Assembly (NCBI RefSeq): GCF_013371495.1
Contig: NZ_JABWTA010000001.1
Span: 1,550,001-1,614,000 of the forward strand
DNA length: 64,000 nt
DNA from: Altererythrobacter lutimaris
GTDB taxonomy: Bacteria > Pseudomonadota > Alphaproteobacteria > Sphingomonadales > Sphingomonadaceae
Reading direction: 5' to 3'
The position numbers and the translations under genes are program-made. Under the pieces are notes generated by a model that saw nothing but the letters and a program-made list of their open reading frames with translations, made no database searches and was not told where the DNA came from. Positions 44,097 through 53,068 of the stretch are shown here, in pieces. Each line of letters opens with the position of its first letter. Position 1 is the first letter of the stretch.

Positions 44097-45845
44097 CTAA
44101 CCTTGACTCCGCCAGCGGCGGACGACGCGTTCGACCACTTCTTCCTCGCCGCCGCCTTCGGCCCACAGCTCGACAAAGCTCGGGTCTTCCGAAGCCGGAC
44201 GCTTGCTTTCTTCAAGATTGTCGAAAGCAACACGGATCGGAATGGCGACACCCTCGCCGCAGATGATAACCTCGCGGTTACGCAGTGCGGGAATGGAGTC
44301 GAGGAAGCCGCGCGCACCTTCGGGCATTGCGGCCCGGACGAAGGCTTGGTCGCGATCGTTGTTCAAACGCATGGAAAGGATGGTACCGCACTGCGACAGC
44401 ACGCCTTCCGCCAAGTCGGACGGACGCTGCGTAATTAGGCCGAGCGAGATGCCGTATTTACGACCTTCCTTCGCGATCCGGCTGAGAATGCGGCCAACAG
44501 ACGAGCCGTCAGCGTTCTTCTCGTTGGGCACGTAACGGTGAGCCTCTTCGCAGACCAGCAGCACCGGACGGGTGCGGTCATCGCGGCCCCAAATGGCAAA
44601 GTCGAACACCAGGCGGCTCAGCACGGCGACCACAGTCGAAGTCACGTCCGATGGAACGCCCGACACGTCGATGATGGAGATCGGCTTGCCATCGCTTGGC
44701 ATACGGAAGACCTTCGAGATGAAGTCGACCATGGTGTCGCCGACCAGCATGCCGGAGAACATGAACTGATAGCGCGGGTCAGCCTTAAGCTCGTCGAGCT
44801 TGTTCTTGATCCGCATGTAAGGCGCAGAAGAAGTCGCTTTGTCGAGCTTGCCCATCTCGTCCTGGATCTTGTTCGAGAGATCGGACAGCAGGTACGGGAT
44901 AGGCGAATCGACAGTGATCTTGCCCATGCTTTCAGCCAGACGGTTCTTGCTGCGCGCATGCAGAAGACACTTCGCGAGAATGTCAGCGTCGACCTGACGC
45001 TCGTTGCCGTCGCTAGTGAGCAGCACTTCGCAGTGCTCTTCGAAGTTCATGAGCCAATACGGCATTTGCAGGTTCGAGACGTCCAAGATCATGCCGGTCT
45101 GGCGGAACGCAGCGGAGTATTCCCCGTGCGGGTCGACCATGACGATGTGACCTTTGGGCGCGGCCTGACAAATCCGGTGGAGGATCAGTGCGGCGCTGGT
45201 CGATTTACCGGTACCGGTCGATCCGAGCAGCGCGAAGTGTTTGCCCAGCATCGCATCGATGTAGAGACCAGCGCGGATATCCTTAGTTGGAAAAACAGTG
45301 CCGATTTCGACATTGGCACGGCCATCGCTTGCGTAGACCTGCTTCAAATCCTCCGTGGTGGCGGGATAGATCATCGCACCCGGCACCGGATAGCGTGTCA
45401 CACCGCGACGGAAACCGCGGAGACGTCCTGTGAGTTTCTCTTCAACGCCTTCGCCAAGGAAGTCGATATTTGCGAGGATACCACCATTCGCACGGCGGTC
45501 CTTGCGCTGGTTGCGAACACTGGCGAGCAGCCAGCTGTCGCCCACGCGAATCTTAACCTGACTACCGACCTGACCGGCGAGTTCAACCGACGGATCATCG
45601 TCATCCATGCACTCATTGAGGCGTTGCAGATCAAGGGCGATCTGCGAACCGGAGCCCGCGATCTCAAGTACGACCCCAATAGGCATACGCGCATTATCGA
45701 CCGGGCCTTCCTCGCCAGCTGGTGCCGGTTGAGGCGCCTCGGGAGCCGGATTGCCGGCCTGCGCGGCATCCTGCGGTGCCTGCGCAGGTGCAGCTCCGCC
45801 TTCAGGCTGGAAATGAGATTGATCCTGATTACCCATATCGGTCAT
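44097..45845 (-). CDS. HerA-type FtsK-like ATPase
   Basis: 582 residues. Domain order: low-complexity Pro/Ala/Gln head (1-50), an N-terminal HAS-barrel region (IGVVLEIAGSGSQIALDLQRL and IRVGDSWLLASVRNQ; about 55-150), then a RecA-like domain of HerA type with Walker A GSTGTGKST (about 205-213), Walker B VLLVCEEAHRYVP and motif LITQRPSDLAEGVLSQCGT. In archaea HerA works with NurA in DNA-end resection; no nuclease partner is beside it here. Start may be 45845 or 45836. It stands alone. Confidence 0.88.
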   Translation of the reverse strand: MTDMGNQDQSHFQPEGGAAPAQAPQDAAQAGNPAPEAPQPAPAGEEGPVDNARMPIGVVLEIAGSGSQIALDLQRLNECMDDDDPSVELAGQVGSQVKIRVGDSWLLASVRNQRKDRRANGGILANIDFLGEGVEEKLTGRLRGFRRGVTRYPVPGAMIYPATTEDLKQVYASDGRANVEIGTVFPTKDIRAGLYIDAMLGKHFALLGSTGTGKSTSAALILHRICQAAPKGHIVMVDPHGEYSAAFRQTGMILDVSNLQMPYWLMNFEEHCEVLLTSDGNERQVDADILAKCLLHARSKNRLAESMGKITVDSPIPYLLSDLSNKIQDEMGKLDKATSSAPYMRIKNKLDELKADPRYQFMFSGMLVGDTMVDFISKVFRMPSDGKPISIIDVSGVPSDVTSTVVAVLSRLVFDFAIWGRDDRTRPVLLVCEEAHRYVPNEKNADGSSVGRILSRIAKEGRKYGISLGLITQRPSDLAEGVLSQCGTILSMRLNNDRDQAFVRAAMPEGARGFLDSIPALRNREVIICGEGVAIPIRVAFDNLEESKRPASEDPSFVELWAEGGGEEEVVERVVRRWRSQG

Positions 45846-45947
45846 TTTGCCCCAAACCTTGAATTGGTTTTCGTGTGCGTGGGGCTTAGACCGAAGTGAG
45901 TTAAAATCGCGTCAACGCTGTTTGATGACCACTTTCACGAAGCATTA

Positions 45948-46700
45948 TCAGATCATGGCGAACAAGCGACCAGCGATCCAACCCATTCCAACCGACAAGA
46001 TCACCGCCACAAGTCCGTAAATAAGGGCGTAAGTCTGCGAAAACACTTCAATAAAGCGCTCAAACCCAACTTTGCGCACTTCGACTTCCGCAACCGCAGA
46101 CGCGATCACGCGGCCATCGGTAATCGCAAAGGTTTCCGCGGTATACATCCCTGTCGTCACGTTGGACGGCAAATCGATCCGAGCCTGATAGAGGACCTGC
46201 TCTTTGATCGCGACGCCCGCCATATCCTGCTTGTAGAGCCCTTGCCGCTCGCGTTGCTCGACAAGGCCAGCGGCAAAACGCCGCTGCTTTTCCGGGTCGA
46301 TCTGGCCTGAAGGGCTTAGCTGGATAAAGTCAGTCCCCAGCTCGTAGATTGCCGCTGTGCGATCATCGACAATTTCTGACACTGGCCGCGAAGCTGCGAC
46401 AGCAAAGAAAGACGGAGCAGAACGGAAGTCAGAGCTTTCCGCATTAACCCAGATACCAGCAAAGCGCTCTTTTTCGCGCAAGCGGATCGGTTCCGCCGGC
46501 CCCTTCAGTACGACTACGATGTCGTATTCTGCGCCTGCTCTGCGCCCGGCCGGATCGAGAATTGCGCCAAACAAAAGCAACTCTGTGCCGGTAAAGCCCT
46601 GACGCACTTGCACTTCATTCTGTGACACTTCCGGCACTAGGATCGCGTCGCGCTGGCCGGACAACATCACCGCTGCGATTAAGAGGAACAGCCACCTCAC
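45948..46700 (-). CDS. TIGR02186-type exported membrane protein
   Basis: 250 residues. A signal peptide (MRWLFLLIAAVMLSG), then an all-beta periplasmic region with SQNEVQVRQGFTGTELLLFGAI, and a C-terminal membrane segment (about 223-245). This protein is known as a neighbour of TauE/SafE permeases in Alphaproteobacteria; function not proven. It overlaps the permease gene by four bases, so both are surely translated together. Confidence 0.87.
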   Translation of the reverse strand: MRWLFLLIAAVMLSGQRDAILVPEVSQNEVQVRQGFTGTELLLFGAILDPAGRRAGAEYDIVVVLKGPAEPIRLREKERFAGIWVNAESSDFRSAPSFFAVAASRPVSEIVDDRTAAIYELGTDFIQLSPSGQIDPEKQRRFAAGLVEQRERQGLYKQDMAGVAIKEQVLYQARIDLPSNVTTGMYTAETFAITDGRVIASAVAEVEVRKVGFERFIEVFSQTYALIYGLVAVILSVGMGWIAGRLFAMI

Positions 46701-47620
46701 AGCGGCGATACCGTGAAGATCTCATCTGGCTGGATGCCAAGACGGTAAAGCATGACAAACGCGATAATGAGAACGATGGATGCAAGCACCAAGCGCAGGA
46801 TTTCCGGACGCGCTTTCAACGCGATCTGCGTACCGAATTGCGCTCCCATGACGGAGCCGAGCAGCAACAATCCAGCGAGTACGATATCAACGGCTTTGGT
46901 TGTGATCGCGTGCATCATCGTCGTGCCCATGGTCACAAACAGAATCTGGAACAATGATGTCCCTACGACGACATTGCCGCTCATGCCCAAGATGTAGAGC
47001 ATCGCAGGCACAAGGATGAATCCACCGCCGACACCCATCAGCATGGTCAAGACGCCGACGATTACGCCCAAGATGAGCGGCGCAAGCGGCGACACATAGA
47101 GGCCAGAACTGTAAAAGCGCCAACGCATCGGCAGAGCCGCAACCAGCGGATGGTGACGACGCCGCGGGATCGCCTGCGCTTCCTTTCGGCCTGGCAGCAA
47201 GGCGTCGAGCGCCTCGCGCAGCATTAGTATGCCGATTGCGCCCAACATGATCACATAAAGAATGTTGATTACGACATCGATCTGGCCGATCGCCTGAAAG
47301 AACCGAAACAGCAAAGCGCCAATCATAGCGCCGATAATCCCGCCTCCAACCATAACGCCGCCCATGCGATAATCGACGCCGCCGCGCCGCGAATGAGCAA
47401 GAACGCCTGAGACGCTCGCCCCCGTCACCTGCGTTGCAGCTGATGCTGCAGCCACCGTTGGCGGGATGCCGTAAAAGATTAGCAATGGCGTTGTCAGGAA
47501 CCCTCCGCCGACACCAAAAAGGCCGGATAAAATGCCAGTCAGGAAGCCAAGCGCAACGATCAGCAATCCGTTCACAGACAGATTGGCAATCGGCAGATAG
47601 ACTGGCAGCAGGTCTTCCAT
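46697..47620 (-). CDS. TauE/SafE-family permease (sulfite/organosulfur exporter-like)
   Basis: 307 residues, eight predicted membrane segments. TauE/SafE signatures are GFLTGILSGLFGVGGGFLTTP near the start and GVLTMLMGVGGGFILVPAML in the second half, the internal repeat of the family. Substrate may be sulfite, sulfoacetate or another anion. Upstream gene of the pair with the TIGR02186 protein. Confidence 0.93.
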   Translation of the reverse strand: MEDLLPVYLPIANLSVNGLLIVALGFLTGILSGLFGVGGGFLTTPLLIFYGIPPTVAAASAATQVTGASVSGVLAHSRRGGVDYRMGGVMVGGGIIGAMIGALLFRFFQAIGQIDVVINILYVIMLGAIGILMLREALDALLPGRKEAQAIPRRRHHPLVAALPMRWRFYSSGLYVSPLAPLILGVIVGVLTMLMGVGGGFILVPAMLYILGMSGNVVVGTSLFQILFVTMGTTMMHAITTKAVDIVLAGLLLLGSVMGAQFGTQIALKARPEILRLVLASIVLIIAFVMLYRLGIQPDEIFTVSPL

Positions 47621-47698
47621 CCGCTACGCCTACTCCAGCAGCCGTGCGGTTTAAAGACAGAGCGCGTCTATCACTCGAAAAAGCTGAGTGAATGTGAC

Positions 47699-48826
47699 TT
47701 AGAAGTGCGTTGCAACCGTTAAAGCCAAACCCGAGCCCGGCTCCGCATCGCCAGCCACTTGCTCGCGGTAATCGAGCGAGACGCGCGCTGGCACTGGACC
47801 GATATTGAGATCAACCCGCACGCTCGGGCCGACATCAACCCGCGAAGCGCCTTTCTGTGTCCCGCCCCATGCCGCAGCGCCCACGCTCACTTTAGCCAAG
47901 TCAAAGTCATGCACTTCGCGCATCACATGCACTTGCCCATCAGCAAAGTGGGTTGGGAAATCACCACCGACATAGCCAGCCTGTCCGTAGAATTCCGCCT
48001 CAGCGCCGAATGGCAATTGTTGGGGCGGCAGCTCCGTCGTGACGAAGGCTGATGGCCTGATCTCTGTCTCATCAAAGCGCTCGGTTGCCCGAACTTCAGT
48101 ATGCACTCGCACAGGGATATCGCCGAGCGGCCTTGCAGAGAGACCGAGCGATACCTCTGTCTCGGGATTGTCGATCAGCGCACGGTAGCCGCGGACAAAA
48201 ACCCGGGGGTCATGGCTGCTGGAGGGCTTCAGCCGGTAGTTTAGGACCGCGCCTGCCTGACTCGCGCCATAGCTAGGTCGCCTCCCTTGCGCGATGCCGG
48301 ACCCTTGGCGCCACAACACCCACGCGTCAACGGACCAACGTCTTTGTTTGCCCGGACTATCGGACGGGTTCGGCATTGGCTGCGGCGCGTTCGGGCCGAT
48401 TCCGTTTACGACTTGCTGATCGAGATCAGCTGGCACCGGCAATTGCGACATCGCCGCAAGCCAGAGCATCTGATGGCTGCCGCTGCTGCCCGTTGTTGCT
48501 GTGAATTTTGGCAAGCGTGCGGTTTCGCGCTCCAGTTTCAGCGGAACGCGCACGACATAGCCCGGCTTCACCTCCGTTTGCGGAGCAGAGAACGCATCAA
48601 GCGAGTCTATCGCGTCCAGAGCGTCACTGAGGATGTCGCGGCTCGGCCCTACAATAGGATCGGTTAAGTCAGCTGCTGCCAGTTGCGGCAGCTCTGCTGA
48701 AAAGTTTTGGAGCTGCGCTGGAAACGGCGCTTCCCAAGTAAAGGCACGCATGGTGATCCATCCAAGTCCGACAACTGCAAGCATGGCAATCGGACGTCCG
48801 CGCGAGTGAGCGATCCTCGCGCTCAT
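47699..48826 (-). CDS. Exported protein with NfrA-C-like outer-membrane barrel
   Basis: 375 residues. A membrane/signal segment (about 12-30), a linker of about 150 residues, then a C-terminal region of amphipathic strands (RRPSYGASQAGAVLNYRL ... YVGGDFPTHFADG ... LALTVATHF, ending in Phe), which looks like an outer-membrane barrel. The layout resembles the C-terminal part of NfrA, the outer-membrane partner of NfrB, but the TPR part of NfrA is missing. It overlaps the NfrB-like gene by four bases (ATGA). Family assignment is by context and shape, so only moderately sure. Confidence 0.6.
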   Translation of the reverse strand: MSARIAHSRGRPIAMLAVVGLGWITMRAFTWEAPFPAQLQNFSAELPQLAAADLTDPIVGPSRDILSDALDAIDSLDAFSAPQTEVKPGYVVRVPLKLERETARLPKFTATTGSSGSHQMLWLAAMSQLPVPADLDQQVVNGIGPNAPQPMPNPSDSPGKQRRWSVDAWVLWRQGSGIAQGRRPSYGASQAGAVLNYRLKPSSSHDPRVFVRGYRALIDNPETEVSLGLSARPLGDIPVRVHTEVRATERFDETEIRPSAFVTTELPPQQLPFGAEAEFYGQAGYVGGDFPTHFADGQVHVMREVHDFDLAKVSVGAAAWGGTQKGASRVDVGPSVRVDLNIGPVPARVSLDYREQVAGDAEPGSGLALTVATHF

Positions 48827-50307
48827 GCGGGATACTCAGCTTCTGCGTGGGGTCCGCGCGGGTGCTTACCCATCAACCGCCGTGTCAACGCCATGTTGGG
48901 CTGCGCTGCGTGATCGGTCTTGTCCCATTCGATCCGGCTACCCGCCAGAGTACCGAGATAGGCCATAACTGCTCTGCGCCCGGCCATGATCGCAATGATG
49001 TTCGCAACCGGGATGCGCAGAACCGCGCGCAAGCCTTCGATCTCGCCATATTCGCGCGTTGTGAATGCGAAGCGCAACGCGGTGCGCCAAGCAAAGAAAC
49101 CGAAATTGATGAGCAGGAGAATTTCCAGCAATGGCGTCAACTGCATCGCTGGCATCAGGCCCAGCGTACTCGCGCCCCAACCAAGCGTCGCCAGTGCCAA
49201 CAACGCATAGCCGACCAGCAGGACCAAAGCTGTCAGCGGCCCACGCCGATCGCGCATCCGCATCCAGAATTCCAGCGGACTGCGGCTCCAGCCCAGCCGA
49301 TCCCAGCCCTGAAGCGCGATCCCGTGTATCCAGCGTGTCTTCTGGCGGACAACATGATCGAGCCGTCCGGGGAAATATGAGCGGGTCGCAATCAAGCTAC
49401 CGTCTTCGGCGCGCGCGCGGACGAAAGTGCTTTTTCCGCCCTGCGCTGCAACAGCAATGCCGAGCTCGTAATCCTCTGTCAGCGAATCTGCCGCGAACGG
49501 TACGCCGCCTCTGCTGTCGGCAAGATTCAGCAATGCCAGGCGAGATACTGCACAGCCGACACCAGCCGCCGGTAAAGCTGCGCCAAGCTCGCTGCGCACG
49601 ACCATCGCTTTCGCGTGGGCTTCCGCAAACTCCTCGCAATAATGGCTACCGATCCACCGGCTGTCGGCACGCGGCATCGGCAATACAGGCAGTTGCGCAA
49701 AGTCTGCTGACCGGATCGCTCGGTCAAGCAGCGCAAGACCCGCAGGATCGACCAGATCTTCGGCATCGTGAAACAGAACCATGCGCGCTCGCTTACCTGC
49801 ACGGCGCTCATCGGCTTCCAGCGCTCTATACAATCGATTCAGGCAATCGGCTTTGGTAGTCGGTCCGTTGCGGTCATGGATGACCAGCCGCAATCGCGCA
49901 TCACCGGACGCAACATTCATGACTGCAGCCATCGTAGCCGGGTCATTGGGGTAACAGCCAACATACAAAGTGATGTTTTTCTGGCGCCAGACATTGAGAG
50001 CGTGACTGATCGTGCCACCGATTACAGAATCTTCACGCCAGGCCGGAATGAAGATCGCAGCGGGTCCCGACAGCTCTTCATCGGCGAGCATCTCGCCATC
50101 CACGCGTGCTGTCTGCGCGCGCCCGGTCAGACGCTGCCAGAAGTAGACAGCGTCGACAGCAAGGTCGTCAAGCGCACCTACTAGAAAGAATATTCCAGCA
50201 AAGAGCAGCAGTTCGTGCTGAAGCACAGCAAACCATTGCCACCATTCCCAACCAGCCAGAGTCACGACCCTGTGCCCCCCATATTGCCCGAGGGAGGTGC
50301 GTATCAC
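48823..50307 (-). CDS. NfrB-like family 2 glycosyltransferase
   Basis: 494 residues. GT2 motifs: AIFIPAWREDSVIGG, YVGCYPNDP, GPTTKADCLN, LFHDAEDLVDP (DxD-like), LTEDYELG and RQKTRWIHGIALQG; membrane segments at about 25-45, 355-380 and 395-420. It matches the N-terminal two thirds of the E. coli NfrB, an inner-membrane transferase making a secreted surface glycan (the phage N4 receptor), but lacks the C-terminal c-di-GMP-type domain. Start is GTG at 50307; GTG at 50265 is another choice. With the gene after it, it makes a minimal glycan-synthesis and export pair. Confidence 0.82.
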   Translation of the reverse strand: MIRTSLGQYGGHRVVTLAGWEWWQWFAVLQHELLLFAGIFFLVGALDDLAVDAVYFWQRLTGRAQTARVDGEMLADEELSGPAAIFIPAWREDSVIGGTISHALNVWRQKNITLYVGCYPNDPATMAAVMNVASGDARLRLVIHDRNGPTTKADCLNRLYRALEADERRAGKRARMVLFHDAEDLVDPAGLALLDRAIRSADFAQLPVLPMPRADSRWIGSHYCEEFAEAHAKAMVVRSELGAALPAAGVGCAVSRLALLNLADSRGGVPFAADSLTEDYELGIAVAAQGGKSTFVRARAEDGSLIATRSYFPGRLDHVVRQKTRWIHGIALQGWDRLGWSRSPLEFWMRMRDRRGPLTALVLLVGYALLALATLGWGASTLGLMPAMQLTPLLEILLLINFGFFAWRTALRFAFTTREYGEIEGLRAVLRIPVANIIAIMAGRRAVMAYLGTLAGSRIEWDKTDHAAQPNMALTRRLMGKHPRGPHAEAEYPA

Positions 50308-50352
50308 GGAATTGAGCCTTGCAACGGATTAAACTTTGTTGAAAAGGGCCGC

Positions 50353-51576
50353 ATGGTTGACAACGCAACGCCGCTGCGCCGGGTCTTTGCCCCTGTTCGT
50401 GCCCTCTTTGTGGGGGACGCATCAGCGGGTATCCTGCTGATCCTCGTAGCGGCGGCAGCTATGCTTGCAGCGAATTCTTCGCTCGCTACGGAATATAATG
50501 AGCTGATCAATGGGAAGTTCGGCTGGTACCCGCATCCCAAGCTCAGCTCGATCCACTACATCGTGAACGATGGCCTGATGGCGATCTTCTTCTTTGTCGT
50601 CGGACTGGAAGTGAAACGCGAGCTGGTCGCAGGCCAGTTGTCCGATCCCAAGGCGCGCCGACTCCCAATGGTGGCAGCCGCTGCTGGCATGATCGCACCT
50701 GCCATCGTCTTCATGGCTGTGTCCGGCGGCGGTGAGTATTCGCGCGGCTGGGCGATCCCTGCTGCAACGGACATCGCCTTTGCCATGGGTGTGCTGGGCC
50801 TGCTCGGAAATCGCGTACCTGCATCGCTCCGCTTGTTCCTGCTGACGGTGGCCATCGTGGATGACATCGGTGCGGTACTTGTCATAGCCTTTTTCTATAC
50901 CGCCAAGATCTACATGCCTTGGCTGTTTGCCTCGATCATCGTGTTCGCGCTGATGGTGCTGCTCAACCGCATGAAAGTGAGCAGCTTTACGCCGTACATC
51001 CTGCTAGCTCTGATCTTGTGGTTTTGCGTCCTCAACACAGGGGTCCACGCAACGATCGCAGGCGTTGTTGCGGCACTCACCATCCCGATGCATCGCAAGG
51101 ACGGCAACTCCATGCTGGAGCGGCTGGAACACGGACTTGCGCCTTGGAGTGCCTATCTCGTTGTCCCTGTCTTTGGCTTTGCCAATGCGGGCGTTTCGCT
51201 TGCGGGCATGAGCCTCTCCAACCTGCTCGACCCTCTACCTGTCGCCATTGCAGCAGGCCTTGTGATCGGCAAGCAGCTCGGTATTTTCAGCATTATCTGG
51301 GTCTCGGAAAAAGTCGGCTTCGCACCGCGCCCCGACAAGGCAAGTTGGCTCGAGGTATGGGGCATCTCCATCCTGTGTGGTATCGGCTTCACTATGAGCT
51401 TGTTCATCGGACTGCTCGCCTTTGAAGGAAACCAGTTCCTGATCGACGAAGCGAAGATCGGTATCCTCACAGGCTCTGCCATTTCAGCTGTACTGGGCTA
51501 CATCGTGCTGCGCTTGTCAACCGAGCATCCGGCTGAAGATTGCGACGACCAAGGCAAGCAAGCGGCGAACACCTGA
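50353..51576 (+). CDS. nhaA: Na+/H+ antiporter NhaA
   Basis: 407 residues from the ATG at 50353, only 45 bases from the NfrB-like start on the other strand. Twelve membrane segments. Signature LEVKRELVAGQL, PAATDIAFAMGVL and TVAIVDDIGAVLVIAFFY with the two adjacent aspartates that bind the ion. It expels sodium in exchange for protons, consistent with a marine habitat. Confidence 0.96.
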   Translation: MVDNATPLRRVFAPVRALFVGDASAGILLILVAAAAMLAANSSLATEYNELINGKFGWYPHPKLSSIHYIVNDGLMAIFFFVVGLEVKRELVAGQLSDPKARRLPMVAAAAGMIAPAIVFMAVSGGGEYSRGWAIPAATDIAFAMGVLGLLGNRVPASLRLFLLTVAIVDDIGAVLVIAFFYTAKIYMPWLFASIIVFALMVLLNRMKVSSFTPYILLALILWFCVLNTGVHATIAGVVAALTIPMHRKDGNSMLERLEHGLAPWSAYLVVPVFGFANAGVSLAGMSLSNLLDPLPVAIAAGLVIGKQLGIFSIIWVSEKVGFAPRPDKASWLEVWGISILCGIGFTMSLFIGLLAFEGNQFLIDEAKIGILTGSAISAVLGYIVLRLSTEHPAEDCDDQGKQAANT

Positions 51577-51599
51577 GCGACACTTGGGGCCCCATAAAG

Positions 51600-51637
51600 A
51601 AAGGGCTGCCCTCGCAGTGTGGAGCGCAGCCCTTCTT
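51600..51637. terminator. Bidirectional terminator between nhaA and the glyoxalase-fold gene
   Basis: AAGGGCTGC (51601-51609) pairs with GCAGCCCTT (51626-51634); 17-base loop, A-run before, short T-run after. Lies 25 bases after nhaA and 30 bases after the convergent gene. Confidence 0.75.
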
Positions 51638-51666
51638 GCTTCAGACCGGAGCGGGTTGTTCGGGAA

Positions 51667-52104
51667 CTACCAGCTTCCTGTGTTTTCCATGCTCGCCCAT
51701 GGTTCCTGCGGCTCAAGAGTGCCTTCCTGCAAGAGCTCGATCGAAATGCCGTCGGGGGTCTTTACAAAAGCCATATGGCCGTCCCGCGGCGGACGGTGGA
51801 TCGTGTGGCCAGCATCCATGATGCGTTGGCATGTCTCGTAGATGTTCTCGACGCGATACGCCAAATGCCCGAAATTGCGCCCGCCGTCATATTCCTCCGG
51901 CGCGCTGCCATCTTCTGGCGGCCAGTTATAGGTGAGCTCTACTTCCGCTACATCCTTCTGCCCCGGAGCTGCCATGAAGATCAGAGTGAAACGTCCAGCC
52001 TCCACTTCAAAGCGGCGCGTTTCCTCAAGACCAATCAGTTTCAGGAATTCGACTGTGGCGTCCGGATCGCTGACGCGGACCATCGAATGCAGATATTTGA
52101 CCAT
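51667..52104 (-). CDS. Glyoxalase I-like (VOC) metalloprotein
   Basis: 145 residues. Two beta-alpha-beta-beta-beta modules of the VOC fold. The four metal ligands of glyoxalase I are visible: His6 in LHSMVRV, a Glu in VELTYNW, a His in FGHLAYRV and a Glu in SIELLQ, so lactoylglutathione lyase activity (removal of methylglyoxal) is likely. Single gene; its upstream side faces a SIMPL-domain gene. Confidence 0.88.
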   Translation of the reverse strand: MVKYLHSMVRVSDPDATVEFLKLIGLEETRRFEVEAGRFTLIFMAAPGQKDVAEVELTYNWPPEDGSAPEEYDGGRNFGHLAYRVENIYETCQRIMDAGHTIHRPPRDGHMAFVKTPDGISIELLQEGTLEPQEPWASMENTGSW

Positions 52105-52210
52105 GGGATAACCACTCCATTCAAAAACAGTTCATCGATACCCATGCACAACTCACCGTATGTTGTGTGAGGGCAATCCGTTCTCATGAGCATATAGGGA
52201 GGCACTTGCG

Positions 52211-52951
52211 ATGAACCAACCCGCGACCAGTGAGAACAGCCGAGCCACTTCGGAAAATGTGCGTTGGTTAGGCACCGCAGCGATCCTTTCCATTGGCATT
52301 GTCATGGGAGGCTACTTGCTTGGCGACGGCCTGCTCCGCGCAAAAGAAGCCGAGCGTTCAGTTACCGTGCGCGGGCTGGCTGAACGCGATGTCACAGCAG
52401 ATCTCGCAACTTGGACAATCGCGTACGGTGCTTCCTCCAGCAGCCTTGCAGAGGCGCAAGCCAAGGTTCGTCGCGACACCCAGGCGATCGAGGGCTTCTT
52501 CACTGAACTCGGATTTCCGGCCGAAGCTCTCCAGCCAACAGGCGCAAACGTGTCCAGTCACACCGACCGTAACGGCATCTTGCGATACACTGTGCGCCAG
52601 AGATTGGCTCTTAGAACTTCGGATATCCCCCTTGCCCAGCGCGCGGTGGCCCAGCAATTCGATTTGGTCGAACGTGGTGTTCTGCTCGAAGAAGGTTCCG
52701 GCATGGCCTACACTTTCACAGGCCTCAACGCGATCAAGCCTGAGATGGTGGCTGAAGCTACTCGTGATGCTCGCGCCGCAGCAGAGAAGTTCGCGCAAGA
52801 CTCCGGGGCAGGCGTTGGCGCGATCCGTAACGCGACGCAGGGCTATTTCTCGATCAATGCGCGCGATGGCGAAAGCAGCGGATGGGGTGTGAGCGACACG
52901 CCGTTCAAGAAGGTCCGCGTCGTTACAACAGTCCACTTTGCTTTGGATTGA
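52211..52951 (+). CDS. SIMPL-domain (DUF541) exported protein
   Basis: 246 residues. An N-terminal hydrophobic segment (about 17-36, GTAAILSIGIVMGGYLLGDG) is an anchor or signal; the SIMPL domain follows, starting SVTVRGLAERDVTADLATWTI and including the two-fold pattern of helix and sheet. Family members such as E. coli YggE are linked to oxidative-stress defence. Single gene. Confidence 0.9.
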   Translation: MNQPATSENSRATSENVRWLGTAAILSIGIVMGGYLLGDGLLRAKEAERSVTVRGLAERDVTADLATWTIAYGASSSSLAEAQAKVRRDTQAIEGFFTELGFPAEALQPTGANVSSHTDRNGILRYTVRQRLALRTSDIPLAQRAVAQQFDLVERGVLLEEGSGMAYTFTGLNAIKPEMVAEATRDARAAAEKFAQDSGAGVGAIRNATQGYFSINARDGESSGWGVSDTPFKKVRVVTTVHFALD

Positions 52952-52995
52952 TGAGAGTCAACTGCCATCGGTAGCCACTCGCTTCGTTATCCAAA

Positions 52996-53028
52996 ACGAA
53001 AAAGGCGCGAGACCAGTGGTCCCGCGCC
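52996..53028. terminator. Terminator between the SIMPL and porin genes
   Basis: GGCGCG-AGACC loop GGTCC-CGCGCC stem at 53003-53028 with an A-run on its left side, so it serves mainly the minus-strand porin gene, which ends 41 bases before it. Confidence 0.82.
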
Positions 53029-53068
53029 TCGTTCCTCCTGCGCTTGCTCGCGCAGTGTATGCGACAGT

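Noticed and set aside
43900..44100. Protein-coding ORF with RHSRESGNP
   Set aside because: This string is the well-known false translation of a dispersed palindromic repeat.
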